From: Rutstroemia sp. NJR-2017a BVV2
Lineage: Eukaryota > Ascomycota > Leotiomycetes > Helotiales > Rutstroemiaceae
Reading direction: 5' to 3'
DNA length: 64,000 nucleotides
Assembly: GCA_002946415.1 (NCBI GenBank)
Contig: NJPS01000058.1
Coordinates: 310,001 to 374,000, forward strand
Positions 1-12,319 of this stretch are shown one piece after another (positions within the stretch are counted from its first letter, which is position 1; each line of letters opens with the position of its first letter). Position numbers and translations under genes: made by a program. Under the pieces are notes generated by a model, which saw nothing but the letters and a program-made list of their open reading frames with translations, made no database searches and was not told the DNA's origin.

Positions 1-109
1 CTGAATTTGTTTGCTGTATCCTGTGTTCATGTCGGTGATGGGATTGCGGTGGTGTTCAGGAAATCGGCGAAAAATAACTTACGACCTGCAATATTGATCA
101 GCGCCTACA

Positions 110-2475
110 ATGGGAAGTATTGCCGTGAACAGAGCTGCAGGCTCTAAACTAAACGACACGAAATCCGGAGAAAAACGGTCGTTCGATTCCTCAACAACTA
201 CCACTGCACAATCTGCAAAACGCCCGAAGCTGCAAGAACGTACAGACTATTCGCGATGGCGTATGCTGGATGAAAAAGGAAGGCAGACATGGCATTATCT
301 TGAAGATGACGAGGATGTCCAAGAATGGCCTCAATCCACTGCGGACAAGTACTTCCTAGGATTACCAACAGTATGTATATCTTCTTCGGCCGCCGCACAG
401 CAAATTAATCGTAGGTTAGAATCTGCCGGATCTCCCTAAGGCCCAGACACCTCTCGAATCAGTCAACAATTGCCTCGAATTCTTCCAACACTTACAACTC
501 CCTCCGGGTAACTGGGGATGCGAATATGGTGGACCTATGTTTTTGTTACCAGGCTTTGTTATAGCTTGGGTCGTTACAGAAACACCCATCCCAGACTACG
601 TCGCAACTGAGCTCAAGAATTATCTATTTGCACGGGCACATCCTGAAGATGGAGGTTGGGGGCTCCACATCGAGGGAGAGAGTACAGTCTTTGGGACAGC
701 AATGAACTACACTGCTCTACGTTTGATTGGGGTTAGTGAGGAGGATGAACGTATGATCAAGGCTAGGGGTACTTTACACAAGCTGGGGGGTGCTAAGAAC
801 GGACCGCATTGGGCCAAATTCTGGCTAAGTGTCCTTGGAGTATGCCAGTGGGATATTGTGAACCCTGTGCCACCGGAGTTTTGGCTTCTGCCTGACTGGG
901 TACCCTTTGCGCCATGGAGATGGTGGATTCATATGCGCCAAGTCTACATCCCCATGTCGTTTATATGGTCGAAGCGATTCACATACAAAACAACGCCTCT
1001 CATAGAGCAACTACGACAAGAACTTTTCGTGGAACCATATGAATCCATAAACTGGGTGGGCAACCGTAATAGCATTCACCCCAGGGATAATTATCATCCT
1101 AAGTCGTGGCTCCTCAATACCGCAAATTGGGCGCTCGTCAATATTTGGAACCCGTATCTCAGAACCCACTCTTTAGCAAAGAAAGCCGAAGATTGGGTTT
1201 ATAAATTGATCCAGATGGAAGACAAGAACACGGACTTCTCGTGTTTAGCGCCTGTCAATGCACCTCTGAATACGATTGCGCGCTACATACAAGATGGACC
1301 AAATTCCTATTCGGTACAGAGACATCGCGAACGAATGGCTGACTTCATGTGGGTCAAAGACGAAGGTATGCTGGTCAATGGAACAAACGGTGTTCAATGC
1401 TGGGATACGGCGTTTTTGATCCAATCGGTCATGGATGCTGGTCTGGCAGAGGATCCACGATGGAGACCAATGCTAACAAAGGCACTTGAGTTCCTTGACG
1501 ACCAGCAAATTCGAGATAACGTTGATGACCAAGCGATTTGCTACCGACAGCAGCGAAAAGGCGCATGGGCATTCAGCAATAAAGATCAAGGCTATGCTGT
1601 CAGTGACTGCATTTCAGAAGCCTTGAAAGCCGTCATACTTCTTCAAAGAACGCCTGGATATCCAACTCTATTGGAAGATCAACGTATCTTTGACGCGATT
1701 GATACCCTTCTCACATACCAGAATAAGTCCGGTGGTTGTGCATCGTATGAACCAACCAGAGGCTCTGAAAAACTTGAGATGCTGAATGCTGCCGAGGTTT
1801 TTGGTAGAATTATGATTGAGTATGATTACCCAGAATGTACAACGGCTGTGGTAACGGCTCTGTCGTTGTTCACCAAATACTATCCAGACTATCGAGCGGA
1901 CGAAATCAAGGCATTCAAGAATAGAGCCATCGCATACATCCGAAAGGCACAGTATCCGGATGGCAGCTGGTATGGTAGCTGGGGTATCTGTTTCACCTAT
2001 GCGGGAATGTTTGCACTTGAGAGTCTTGCCAGCATTGGTGAGACTTATGAAAACAGCGAGCATGTGAGGAAGGGATGTGATTTTCTCATTTCCAAACAAA
2101 GAAGTGATGGAGGATGGTCTGAGAGCTACAAGGTATTTATCTATCTACACACAGTGTCTCTACTCGGTCTCTAACAAGTAATAGTCCTGCGAACAAGCCA
2201 AATATATCGAGCATCCGACTGGTTCTCAAGTTGTGCAAACAGCGTGGGCGTGTATCGGCTTGCTTGAAGCCAATTACCCCGACCGTGCTCCAATTGAGAA
2301 AGCTTTAAAGCTTATCATGAGCAGACAGCAAGCAAACGGAGAGTGGTTGCAAGAAGCAATTGAAGGTGTCTTCAACAAAAGCTGCATGATTTCGTACCCA
2401 AACTACAAGTTCATCTTCCCGATGAAGGCTTTGGGGATGTTTGCAAGGAAATATGGGGATGTCAAGCTGCTTTAG
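110..2475 (+). CDS. ERG7: Lanosterol synthase (oxidosqualene cyclase)
   Basis: Exons are 110-370, 420-2132 and 2185-2475, all joined in phase 0, giving about 754 residues, the usual fungal ERG7 size. The enzyme cyclises 2,3-oxidosqualene to lanosterol in ergosterol synthesis, on ER or lipid-droplet membranes. The catalytic acid motif is seen as VSDCISEA, with Asp at about residue 483. QW-type repeats are visible (DGGWGLH near residue 168, DGSWYGSWG and SDGGWSE in the C-terminal half). The C-terminus has the family GSQVVQTAW stretch right after intron 2. The first ~40 residues are a poorly conserved Ser/Thr/Lys-rich leader. The acceptor at 419 is chosen because it alone restores the NLPDLPKAQ junction in frame. 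Only 109 bp of upstream DNA is present, so the promoter is mostly outside the window. Family identity is very secure. Confidence 0.96.
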
Positions 2476-2862
2476 GGAGAAGCTGGGATTTGGATGAGGA
2501 GGTATTATATGATCACGTATATCACGATAGAATAATACACCTAATGTAATGTGGAACTTATTTTTGATTGACTTTGTAACAATTGATTGTTCTGGAGAGC
2601 TGGAGAGACTCGGCTACCTTCCGCAATGACAGTACTAAAATCCCCACACGAATCGGAGGTTCTAGAAGGTTAATGCCCTGCAGTAGTTGTGGAGCAGGTC
2701 TATTGGTGGCCCGGTACGATGAGGGTAAGGCTGAGCCCTCGGTCGATTCTTAAATTTGAAGATAAATCTAAAACTAGAGAAGCTTCTGTGCCATCTTTTA
2801 ATTTTCTTTTATTAAAATAAACCTGCATTACTTCAAAAAATAAAATCTGCAACTCAACCAAA
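2476..2862. other. Intergenic gap between ERG7 and SGT1
   Basis: This 387 bp gap holds the ERG7 3' UTR and the SGT1 promoter. The last ~60 bp before the SGT1 start are A/T-rich with a run of A, as is common for fungal 5' UTRs. No gene is seen. Confidence 0.6.
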
Positions 2863-4186
2863 ATGGCGTCCCAAGCTGCCCTCGCAGCAACCGCTATGGA
2901 CAAGAAAGACTACCCCGCAGCTATCGATTACCTGACCAAAGCTCTTTCGCAACATCCAACCTCCCCTGCATACCTCATCCAACGGTCTGTCGCCTACCAC
3001 CGCGTTGGAAAATACGAAGAAGCTCTCCTCGACGCCGAAAATGCCGTACTGGCAGGCCAAGCTCGCGGCCAGGGCGACAAGATAGCTACAGCGCAGTTGC
3101 GACGTGGAATCGCTCTGCATGCTCTGGGTCGGTTTGGCGATGCTAGGCTGTGCTTTGCTTGGTGCAGGAATAAGAATGAGAAAGAGAAAGGCCTGGGTAT
3201 GTGGCAGGCGAAGGTGAAGGCGGATTATGATAATGCTGGAGGAGAGGACGCGGAGTGTAATAAGTGTACTGTGAAGGAGACGCCGGCGAAGAGGGACACT
3301 CCTGTGAAGAAGGAAGAGAAAGATGAGGGGAGTAAGAAGGAAGCTGGTGCTGCTGCTGGTAAAGCTCCTGCGGCTCCTGCGGTTACTTCGAAGGAGAAGA
3401 TCAGGCATGAGTAAGTATTATCTTTGTGTGTTCTCTATTTTCACGTTGGCACAAGGCTAACTTTTCTACAGGTGGTTCCAATCGTCCTCCAAAATCACAA
3501 TCACAATCTTTGCAAAAGGAGTTCCCAAAGACCAAGCACAGGTCAATATTGAAGAGGGACAAGTAAGCATATCTACCCTAAGTCAATTCATTCCAAGCTA
3601 ACATACATCACAGGTTGAGGTCTCCTTCCCAATCGGCTCGACTGGCACATCATACGACTTCACAGCCTCTCCTCTCTACGACCGCATCGATCCCTCCCAA
3701 AGTAAATACAACATCACCCCCAACAAACTCGAAATCGAGCTCCAAAAGTCCAAACCCGGCCTGAAATGGTCCTCCCTCGAAGGCACCGAACCCATCACCA
3801 GCAGCCCCACTACCACCGAAGACAAGCCCTCCATCCCCGCCGGCATCCTCAACCCCACCACCGAAAAGGCACCCTCGTACCCAACCTCCTCCCGCAAGGG
3901 CCCCAAAGACTGGGACGCCCTCGCCACAAGCGCTCTCCGCAGCGAGAAAAAGGACGGAGATAAAGCTGCAGCTGTAGAAGGAGACGATGATGAAGATGAG
4001 GAAGGTGATGCGATGAATAACTTCTTTAAGAAGCTGTACAAGAATGCGGATCCGGATACCAAGAGAGCGATGATGAAGAGTTATCAGGAGAGTAATGGGA
4101 CGGCGTTGAGTACGGATTGGAGTGACGTTAGTAAAGGTCCGGTGGAGACGAAGCCACCGGAGGGGTTGGAGGCTAAGAAATGGTGA
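2863..4186 (+). CDS. SGT1: SGT1, HSP90/SKP1 co-chaperone
   Basis: Exons are 2863-3410, 3472-3562 and 3614-4186, giving 403 residues. SGT1 links HSP90 to SCF ubiquitin ligase and kinetochore assembly and, in plants and animals, to NLR stability. The N-terminal ~120 residues form TPR helices (start MASQAALAATAMDKKDYPAA). An acidic/Lys linker follows, then a CS domain beginning WFQSSSKITITIFAKGV and ending near LEIELQKSKPGLKW. The C-terminal SGS domain is seen as KGPKDWDALA, NNFFKKLYKNADPDTKRAMMKS and STDWSDV. The three domains are in the canonical order and length. Both introns split the CS-domain start and are short (61 and 51 bp). That an NLR lies 48 kb away is noted only because SGT1 is an NLR chaperone elsewhere; no link is implied. 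Confidence 0.96.
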
Positions 4187-4676
4187 TTGAATGGGTGATC
4201 GAGTCGGGGAGTTTGGTGCTTATGGATCGTATATTAGTATGCGGTCGGTGGATTTGCTTTGATGTTGGGCTTCTTAGAGATTGATTGTTAAAATGGGATG
4301 GGCAAAACGATCGGGAGACAGAAATCAAAATTGCAATATAGCATAATCTCAAATCCTATAGCTCAATCTTCTGAGATGTAGTACATCATTCATCACTCGC
4401 ATTGGTAGTTTCCATGGCGGATATCAGTAGAAATTCCCCTTCTGAGTTATTCTCAGGTGTTCTCAAAATGTATCCGTCTATCTTGAGCAGATGGGAGAGT
4501 GCGGTAATCTTACTCTCCAAATACTATGCCAGTTCTGGGAGCGCGAAAAAAAAAAAGGAGAGAGAGTGGAAGTAGTAGGTACTGATTGATTAATGCGGAA
4601 CCTTCATTGGTAATTATAATTATCCAGAGTATGGCATTCATAATGCTCTTTCATCAGATTGCTCCTCCACCTCAAC
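4187..4676. other. Convergent 3' intergenic region
   Basis: 490 bp lie between the SGT1 stop and the stop of the opposing oxidase-like gene. It contains a purine-rich stretch with an A-run near 4545-4575. Nothing gene-like is seen. Confidence 0.6.
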
Positions 4677-6351
4677 CTACAGATGGATGCTCCTAGGTCT
4701 ATCCTCATACTTCTCCCACGCTTCACTAAACCCTACGCTTCGCGCCCACTGATCGATTATGATTAGCACAACTCCATCACACCATAGGACGGGATATTTA
4801 GAGTTAGAATGAGAAAAGAGAGAAAAACTCACAATATCCCCCGTATCCTCCACACTATCCACCACCATATTCCCAATCTTCAACCACATAAACCCCTTAA
4901 TCCTTGCCCACTCCTCCTTCTCATACCTCTCACTCACCACCTCTCCATGCGCGACCGCTCTCCCTAGTTTCACCGCATGCCCATCATCCTCAAAGTTGCA
5001 CAGCCGCTCGAATATTCCCTTCCATTCCGCATCGCCCGCTTCCAGGTACTTGGGGACGTAGGTGGCGACTTCTTCTAGGAGAAGTTTGGGGACGCGCCGA
5101 GACGCGTACATCGCGAGATCGAGCCGGCCTTTCCATTCTAGGAGACGCGCTTTGTGCGCGGGGGTTAGGAAGGGGAGGGCGTTGAAGCTGGAGAAGAAGA
5201 TGGAGCTGTTGACGCAGTGCATGAAGTAGAAGTCGAATTTCACCTGGGGTTTGGTTGTTAGTCATGGATGGTGTCTTTCTTGGGGATGGAAATAGGATTT
5301 ACTTGTTTCGGTGGATTTTGAGCACAAGCAGTGAAATAGATCGCGGAATTGGTCATTTCGACGGTTTTGGCTTCGAGGTCGTCTTCGGGGACGGTCCATT
5401 GAGATGCGTATTTGATCATTTCTTCGGGAGCCCGTGCTAGAATCCCGTCGCGGATTTTGTTGCCATCGTCCCAGTGCGCTGCGGTGGAGAGTTTCTCGTC
5501 GGCGCGGATCTCGTCTAGGAGTTCGGGGAGCGTCTTGTCAGTTGGTTTGGCGGCTTTTTCGGCGTCGAGGAGATACTTGACGATCCAGTCGTCGTGCACG
5601 GCGGCTTGGGCTAGGGCTTCGGCTATGATTGCGGGTTGGTTGAATTGTACGCCGAAGCCTAGATGGATCAAGGGGTGAAGAAATCCTTTTCGGGAATTAG
5701 TGGGATTGTTGGCGGATGGTTTGGATTATACTGTACCGGCAAATAGTCTCCCCAAAAAGTTATCGGCTCTAGCATCACCAGCAAATACATACTCTTTCAA
5801 GACGTTCTCCCAGCCCTTCTTCTCTATTTCTTGCTGGAAGAATAGGAGGAAATCATGGTAGTACTTTTCGTTCGCAAGATACTTTGAGAAGTGCTCGGGC
5901 TTTGACATGTCGATTATTACCTGGAGAAGTCAGATTATTGGGACTATTAGGTAGAATGTCTGTTAGGGGTTCCACTTACTCGATCTTCAACTTGAACAGC
6001 CGGACGCTGATATGATGCATTGTTCTTGTAATGCTTTTCAATGATGCTTGCTGGGGCACCAAGACCATATAAGGTTAAGAGATGGTGAACAATGTGGTTA
6101 TGGAAGCCAGATTGATTGAAGAAGACATGATGCTTCTGGATTTAGAGAGGTGTCAGTCAGTGTCAGAGTCTATATGCTGAGGCTGGTCATTTTGTCTATC
6201 ACCAGAACGCTACGTTTTGAGGACATCATCTTACTTCGTGGTTCTCCTGCAGCAATTCAGAAGTCTTCGCCGCCGTTTCCTCATTCTGGGGCTTGTATTT
6301 AAACACACCTGTGTCTTCCGTCGTCAAATGGATCTTGCTCGGAGTCGCCAT
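4677..6351 (-). CDS. AflY/HypA/questin-oxidase-like protein (DUF4243)
   Basis: Six exons on the minus strand: 6351-6235, 6135-5980, 5920-5737, 5685-5303, 5243-4833 and 4748-4677, giving 440 residues. The family (Questin_oxidase, PF14027) includes Baeyer-Villiger-type ring-opening oxidases of aromatic polyketide pathways such as AflY, HypA and GedK. Evidence is the His-rich GFHNHIVHHLLTLYGLGAP block, the FLHPLIHLGFG block and EFNQPAI-like FNQPAIIAEALAQ. The FLHPLIHLG junction appears only if intron 3 uses donor GTACAG at 5736 and acceptor 5686, which fixes that intron. ATG 6351 (MATPSKI) matches the usual family start. An in-frame ATG at 6471 would add 40 residues rich in Ser, Lys, Arg and Leu that look like a mitochondrial presequence. 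No polyketide synthase is nearby, so the substrate is unknown. Confidence 0.85.
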
Positions 6352-6471
6352 ATTTGCTCGGCACGGATTGAATGTAGAAAATTGGCACTGCGCCGCTAAA
6401 GAGGGGGGTGATAGTTTTATGCTGAACGCTCGTGACTTCTTCAGGATATGAGAAGCAAGCAAACTACTCAT

Positions 6472-7207
6472 GGTATGGAACTGAAGAGGAGATTAGCCAC
6501 TTGTGTCCCCGCATTATATGTTTGTTGGTTTCCGTTGGTTTCGTGGATCAGACGACTTGAATGGAGTATTACATTCGGACCTTCGGTGACTCGCAGTCTT
6601 ACTCTGCTTTACAATTACTTAGAAATCAACGTGTAAACTTGCATATTTCATTAGAAATCATTTGTCTTTTGCAGATTCTGGCCAGAGCCCCTCTTTGCAG
6701 GCAGATGTTGTTCTGGAGCTGCCATTGGGTTGAGGGGATGGACGGGAACACAAAGACATCTGTCATTCAAATAATCTTCCAGCCCCGCGCGGCCGATTCT
6801 CCCGAGTCTCCACAGCTGGCTCATCACGTGCCTGCCGCTGGTCCAAAGCTAGATGGCGCGGCCCATAAGCACGGTCAATGCGGCCGTTTGAGCGCGTAAG
6901 TATGACGTTTGTTATTTTCCACCTGCCAGGGCGGCTCGCCCAACTTTTTGGTGTGGCAGGAATGGTATCGAATCATGGCATTTTTACTTTCGAGTCAAGT
7001 AAGCTCAGCTCTTGCTTGTCAACAACGGCCATTGATGACGCTCACAGATTTGCTTCTTTTTTGAATAAGGATATGTTTACATTCGTGATTGTCTAATATT
7101 GAACTTCCCAAATATCCCATTAAGCGTTTAAGCTCGTCTCTGCTGTCTCACCCGTGGTTACGATTACTTGGTAGTAGCACCTATCGGGTGCTTTCTTGGT
7201 TCGCATT
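6472..7207. other. Divergent promoter region
   Basis: 736 bp lie between the divergent starts of the DUF4243 gene and the PhoD-like gene. The centre is GC-rich with a NotI-like core (gcgcggccgattc near 6785) and flanking A/T-rich segments. No convincing coding exon is seen; open frames here lack a family-like pattern. Confidence 0.5.
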
Positions 7208-9576
7208 ATGGCTACTCTTCAGGATAAGACAGCTGCCATTAGCTCAATTGGCATAAGGGTCATATCATATATATTTCTGCGAATAATACCAGGCCATGTA
7301 AGTTGCATTGAGCTTCATATGCTCAGAATAATTCTGATAACTTGTTGATAGATATGGCCGCCTATGATTTATGCACTATTTGCACTATACGTACCTTCAT
7401 TTATCTCCAGTTACTTCTCCCAAGAGCCCTACAAAGTGCTTGCAGATGAGATAGACATCACAATCACCGAGAAAGAAAAGACTCCAGAGGCAATTCAGGA
7501 CAATGAGAAAGAGAATGGTCATACAAACGCTGGACAAGACGGCCACCCATCATACGCGGAGGTTGTCGCACATCCCCCACCCGCAGATGAAACGGACGAA
7601 GATGAGCCAAAGGACATCGAGGAAGAAATTGATGTTACGGAGAGCCTTCTTTTGGAAGAGAAATCACCCAGACCATGGCGCACACTCTTGACGGGCATGC
7701 CAGACACTGTATCTGGCCCGCTGTCATGGTTGACATTCTTGATCAACTTAGGGTTGGTTTTGGCGACAGCAGACTATGTGTACCGCGCGAAAGTCCTCCA
7801 CCCTAGTCACGATCTCTCGTTTGCACGTATGGGATACATGTAAGTGTCCTCGTCTACTCTTCGCGCAACAATTGCTGATAACCGAAGTGGCCCTACAGAA
7901 GCAAATATCTTGGTCCGGGAACCAGATGTCTCCAAGCTTCCTATAATCGTCTCCTACCAATTGACAGAACCAATCGCAACATATGAAGACCCAAGACCAC
8001 AGCTTGCTGGAACAATCTATGCTGTAACAGAGGATACCGATTACACCAAGGCGCTCCAGTTCACATTGCCCAATTACCCCGAGAGAACATATAAATGGAC
8101 TACATCGAACAACCACACCGGCTTTTTCAAGACCCCGCCGAAGCCTGGTCATTTCCCCAAGTCCGGCGCGTTCACGTTCCTCACATCTAGTTGTATCAAG
8201 CCCCGCTTCCCATACAACCCGTTCAGTCATGCTTTGGATATACCCGGTTTTAAACATATGGCTAAAGTTATGAAGTCAATTCCTGGTGGGGCGCAATTCA
8301 TGCTGTTCCTGGGAGATTTCATTTACGTTGATGTGCCCAAGAGATTTGGAACCACGGTGGAAGATTATCGCCGGGAGTATAGGCAGGTCTACAATTCTCC
8401 AGATTGGCCTGCAGTTGGTCAAAATCTCAGTAAGTAGTCTTTCGGTTTCGTTACAGTATGCATATTAAGAATAGACGGGCTACTTCGGAATGGCACTACT
8501 TGGATATCCACTCTCTTCAGCACATTTTTGTTTCTTGCTAACCAATTGTTTCCAGGCTGGATTCATGTACTTGATGATCACGAAATAGCCAATGACTGGG
8601 ACCAGAAAACTGAAGGGGTAAGTGAACCAAAAAGCTTGTGATCTCTCAAGCATGAGACTTTTCTTCCGTTAAACGAGGATGCTTCACTATTTAGAATGAT
8701 TCCGCAATCTCATCTTTGCAGAATAAGATCATCGTTAATTAACGGAACCAAAATAGGTTTACGATTCCGCAGTCGACCCATTCCACAACTATCAAACTGC
8801 TGTGAATCCCCCACGAGCTCGCCAAGCCGGAACTTACAATACTTTAAGAGAAGGGGCGACATATTTCGAGTTCACTCAAGGACCTGCATCATTCTTCATG
8901 ATGGACACCAGAACTTACCGCGATCCGTCAAGCAATCTTCCAGCTGATAGCCCGGAAAAATCTATGTTGGGTGAGCAGCAGCTCACTGATCTTCTTGCTT
9001 TCCTCAAGAAGCCAGAACCGAAGGGCGTTAGGTGGAAGATTGTAGTATCTAGCATCCCGTTCACAAAAAACTGGCGCGTTAACAGTATGGACACTTGGGC
9101 AGGCTATCTCAATGAGCGTCAAAAACTTCTTGAGGCTATGTGGGATGTTGGACTTCGTGGTGGATGTGGAGTTGTCATCCTTAGTGGTGATCGACACGAA
9201 TTTGCTGCGACCGCCTTCCCGCCTCCGCTAGGAGGTAGATGGCCCGTGAGCGCTACCGTGAACGAATTCTCGACTAGTCCACTCAGCCAATTCTATCTCC
9301 CAGTCCATACATACTGGCAAACCGATGACGATGATATCACCATAAAGTAAGTTATAGAACCGGCTCCTTTTGTGAACTATGGCTAAATTTCCTTATAGAT
9401 ATATCCCCAATGGAAACTCGAAATTAGGTGTTGTTACCATTGAAAATACTGCTACTGACCAAAGCGCATTCAAATTCCGTCTTTATGTCGATGGAGAAGA
9501 AGCATGGTCTGCAGTCCTACTATCTCCGCCACCTATTGCAGGTAAACGTTGGACTAAAGATGCTCTATGGGCTTGA
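7208..9576 (+). CDS. Membrane-anchored PhoD-like phosphatase
   Basis: Six exons: 7208-7297, 7352-7839, 7888-8429, 8556-8617, 8757-9346 and 9399-9576, giving 649 residues. The start is ATG 7208 (MATLQDKTAA), in a 30-codon first exon that is easily missed. Two or three hydrophobic segments at the N-terminus (IRVISYIFLRIIPGH, then IYALFALYVPSFI and a further one at SWLTFLINLGLVLA) suggest membrane anchoring, with an acidic low-complexity stretch between. The PhoD-type metallophosphatase core carries FLGDFIYVD, WIHVLDDHEIANDW and VVILSGDRHEFAATAFPPP, which hold the metal-binding Asp/His residues. A compact C-terminal beta segment follows. Intron 4 (8618-8756) is longer than its neighbours but is required to reach VYDSAVDPFHNYQ. 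Substrate is unknown; fungal relatives are annotated only as PhoD-like. Confidence 0.88.
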
Positions 9577-10792
9577 GGGAAGATCGTGGAGGAATCTCGA
9601 ATGAAGTTGAAGGTAGATGGATGCGAGGATCGGTATTTGGACTAGGATACATCAGAGTAACTTATCACGGGGTTTGGTGAAGCAGAGCCTGGCTAGGCAG
9701 TGCTATGTTGATTGATGGGATGGAGTTTCGGCCAATTTATCATTATTGGAGACGTCGCGGGATGGAGTTTGCCTACCGGCTTTAATCTGGGAGTGGGAGC
9801 CTGCTTAGACTTGTAGCTATATGTAGTATATCAGATGCAATATGACACGTTTGAACTCAGTGGGTGCTTGTGCGCCTCACCGAATATCATGATATGGGAT
9901 CCAAACCTAGACTATTTGCAAATAATTTATGCATACAATGTATTGACTCCATCATCCGGTCATTTCTGGCAAGAGCCGTAATACGAGATCCAGGCCTCAA
10001 TATTCTCCTTGTATTTTTCTTCTGCAGAGCATCATTCCTTCTTTGGAGGGAGAATGTGATATCCACACAGAGCACCACATTCACCTCTATTCAGTTCCCA
10101 ACCTTTTTCATCCGCACATTCACTTTCATTCACATTGCACCATTTCCATCCACTCAAATCTTTAAATAAGAGCTTACAATTAGTCAATCTAGAAGCTCAC
10201 TACAGGTCAGGTTAGGGACAAGAAAATTGTCCTCGAATTATCTCTATCCTGTCGCTGACAATACGATCGTTTCTGCCCAGGCACTGAGGAGATCTTTCTC
10301 AATCTTATTATTAACCGTGTCTTCAACTAACTCTTTGATCTTTGGAACTTGCATTTTGAACTTGAATTCGTGTCGGGTTGTTTCGGAGTTTCAAAAAGTT
10401 GTTTCCAACGGTATGGGAGAGCTTCTCGTTGAGTCGTTGTTCTAAGCCAAATCGAGCTCTGTTTTCTTTGCTTGCAATTTCGTCCCTACAAAACAACTTT
10501 CCTCTGCTGTATGTTCTAGGCTTCTCTAATGTTTCTATCGAACAATCCGATCTCGGCCGTAGGGAACTGTCTTCAACAGGAAGTTCTGTTGGAATCGGTC
10601 CGAGGTCGTTTTTCCGTATAAGATCCCTCTTCTGCATCCTGCTGCCTTACTTTTTGAACAACCAGCCTCTTAACAATCTTACTGATACAATATTTAACAG
10701 TGCCTCAAGCCAAAAAGAAAAGTCAGTAACCTCAGCACATCATTAAACTAATCTCCCGGTTAAACCGCAACATCCACTACGAGTCTACGAAA
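9577..10792. other. Intergenic region and long 5' leader
   Basis: 1.2 kb hold the PhoD-like 3' UTR and the upstream region of the next gene. The second half is pyrimidine-rich with repeated TTTC/CTTT blocks, as in fungal promoters. Open frames of 60-120 codons here show no recognisable protein. Confidence 0.5.
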
Positions 10793-12319
10793 ATGGGAAA
10801 CAAAAACACCCGCACAACTAAGTCTCTCGGTGATCTTCGGACAACAGGAAAGACTCTGGCAATTCCAGCAAAAGCCAACAAAGAGACCGAATCTCCTGTT
10901 ACTCCGAAAACTCTTGCGTTCAAATCTTATCGGCAAGGAACACTTATCACTCAAAACTTCGAACCAGTTCCTATCAAGTCAAAACCACTGTGTGCAACTT
11001 CACCTGAGTTCATTCCCGCACTTCCAGTCAAGCTGGATACTTCAATGGCCCTTTCCGGAGCTGAAACTACGCCCAAGAAAGTTGAAGTGCCGGGTTCACT
11101 TCCTAGGTTTTCTGCCCCAGGGATGAAGGAGTTTCAAGTACACTCCGCTATGGGCATACAACCTACGAACACTGGTATTGGAACTCCAGCCAGTGCGTTT
11201 AAGCCCATAGAAAGATTAATGATGAGTACGCCACCAGGTCGACTCCAGCAAGCGACCCGAAACACCATGATCTCTCAATTTACCGGAACTGCACCCAATA
11301 CACCAAGTTTCACAGCTACCGCTCGATACAGGCCCCGCTCCACCACATTCGCTACGCCTACCGGTCCTGGTGCTTTTGGCACCTCTCCCACCACTCTATC
11401 CCCAAATCAACCACTCCCATCTCCCCGCCCCACCCATCGTCGCAACCACTCCCTCCGCGCCGATAAATCTCTCAAAGATATTGTTGTCTCCCGCCACGGC
11501 ATAAAGCATAACATCTTCTCCAGCACCTCAAGCCATGCATCGTATAACTTCGTCGAAACCTTACGTTCCATGTCCGGAAAAGAGCGTGAGGAATTCTGGG
11601 CCAAGAACTGGGTCGAAATCGTCGTCGATCTTAATGTTAAAGAAGGAGAACACGAAGAAGAAGTAAAAGGAAAAGTCGAGAACGATGAGAAGATCAAGCA
11701 ATACGACTTTCTCATCCAGAACCTCGAACTCCTGGGACCAGAACTCAAGACCTCTGTCCAAAACATGCTGATCAACATCATCTTCCCGGAACCACCTCTT
11801 TCTTCCTCCCCTTCCACCGGCAACAAGCCTCCTCCTCCACCCATCGCAAACGCCACATCCCACACAACACCCGAGTTCCTGCACCTAACCAATCTGGTCA
11901 CGTATCTCTCGCTCCCCGCCCTCTCACTCGCATCGCTTCAGGCTCTTACGATCCTACTCACGGTGCCTAATAGCAGTAAACCGCTTTCCCTCCCACAACT
12001 CACGCTGCTGCTGCCCTTCTACGATCTCCCGTTTACGAGCTGGACGATTAGTTGGCGGACGTCGTTTATGACGAGGGCGGAACAGGTGGCGGGGTGGCCG
12101 GTGCATTATTTGGATAGGGAGAGGGATAGGTTGTTGAGGGAGAGGGAGAGGGCGAGGAGGGGTGGGGAAAATGGAGGGAAGAGGGAAGATGGTGGGGGAG
12201 GAGATGTGAATGGGGTTGGGAGAGGAGGGAGGGGAAAGGGTGGTGATAAGGGGCATGACGAAAAGGGTGCCGAGGAGGGAAAGGGTTTGCAAAAGGGAAA
12301 TGGCGCCTTCGGTGAATAG
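10793..12319 (+). CDS. Uncharacterised fungal protein, 508 residues
   Basis: A single-exon gene starting MGNKNTRTTKSLGDL. I do not recognise a domain. Residues 1-230 are Pro/Ser/Thr-rich and probably disordered, with several SP/TP sites. Residues ~235-430 look folded: a charged helix region (MSGKEREEFWAKNWVEI) is followed by hydrophobic Leu-rich helices (LTNLVTYLSLPALSLASLQAL) and a WTISWRTSF segment. The last ~70 residues are an Arg/Glu helix (DRERDRLLRERERARR) running into a Gly/Lys/Glu-rich tail. The antisense frame is also open for 60-160 codons in places because of base composition; the plus frame is preferred because it is far longer and starts near a good leader. Function unknown. Confidence 0.75.
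   Translation: MGNKNTRTTKSLGDLRTTGKTLAIPAKANKETESPVTPKTLAFKSYRQGTLITQNFEPVPIKSKPLCATSPEFIPALPVKLDTSMALSGAETTPKKVEVPGSLPRFSAPGMKEFQVHSAMGIQPTNTGIGTPASAFKPIERLMMSTPPGRLQQATRNTMISQFTGTAPNTPSFTATARYRPRSTTFATPTGPGAFGTSPTTLSPNQPLPSPRPTHRRNHSLRADKSLKDIVVSRHGIKHNIFSSTSSHASYNFVETLRSMSGKEREEFWAKNWVEIVVDLNVKEGEHEEEVKGKVENDEKIKQYDFLIQNLELLGPELKTSVQNMLINIIFPEPPLSSSPSTGNKPPPPPIANATSHTTPEFLHLTNLVTYLSLPALSLASLQALTILLTVPNSSKPLSLPQLTLLLPFYDLPFTSWTISWRTSFMTRAEQVAGWPVHYLDRERDRLLRERERARRGGENGGKREDGGGGDVNGVGRGGRGKGGDKGHDEKGAEEGKGLQKGNGAFGE

Noticed and set aside
7239..7260. tRNA-like A-box word (TTAGCTCAATTGGCATAAGGG)
   Set aside because: No matching acceptor stem or GGTTCGA-type B box follows, and the word lies inside the first exon of the PhoD-like gene.
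11407..11901. 164-codon minus ORF
   Set aside because: Antisense to the 508-residue gene, which is longer and has a better composition.
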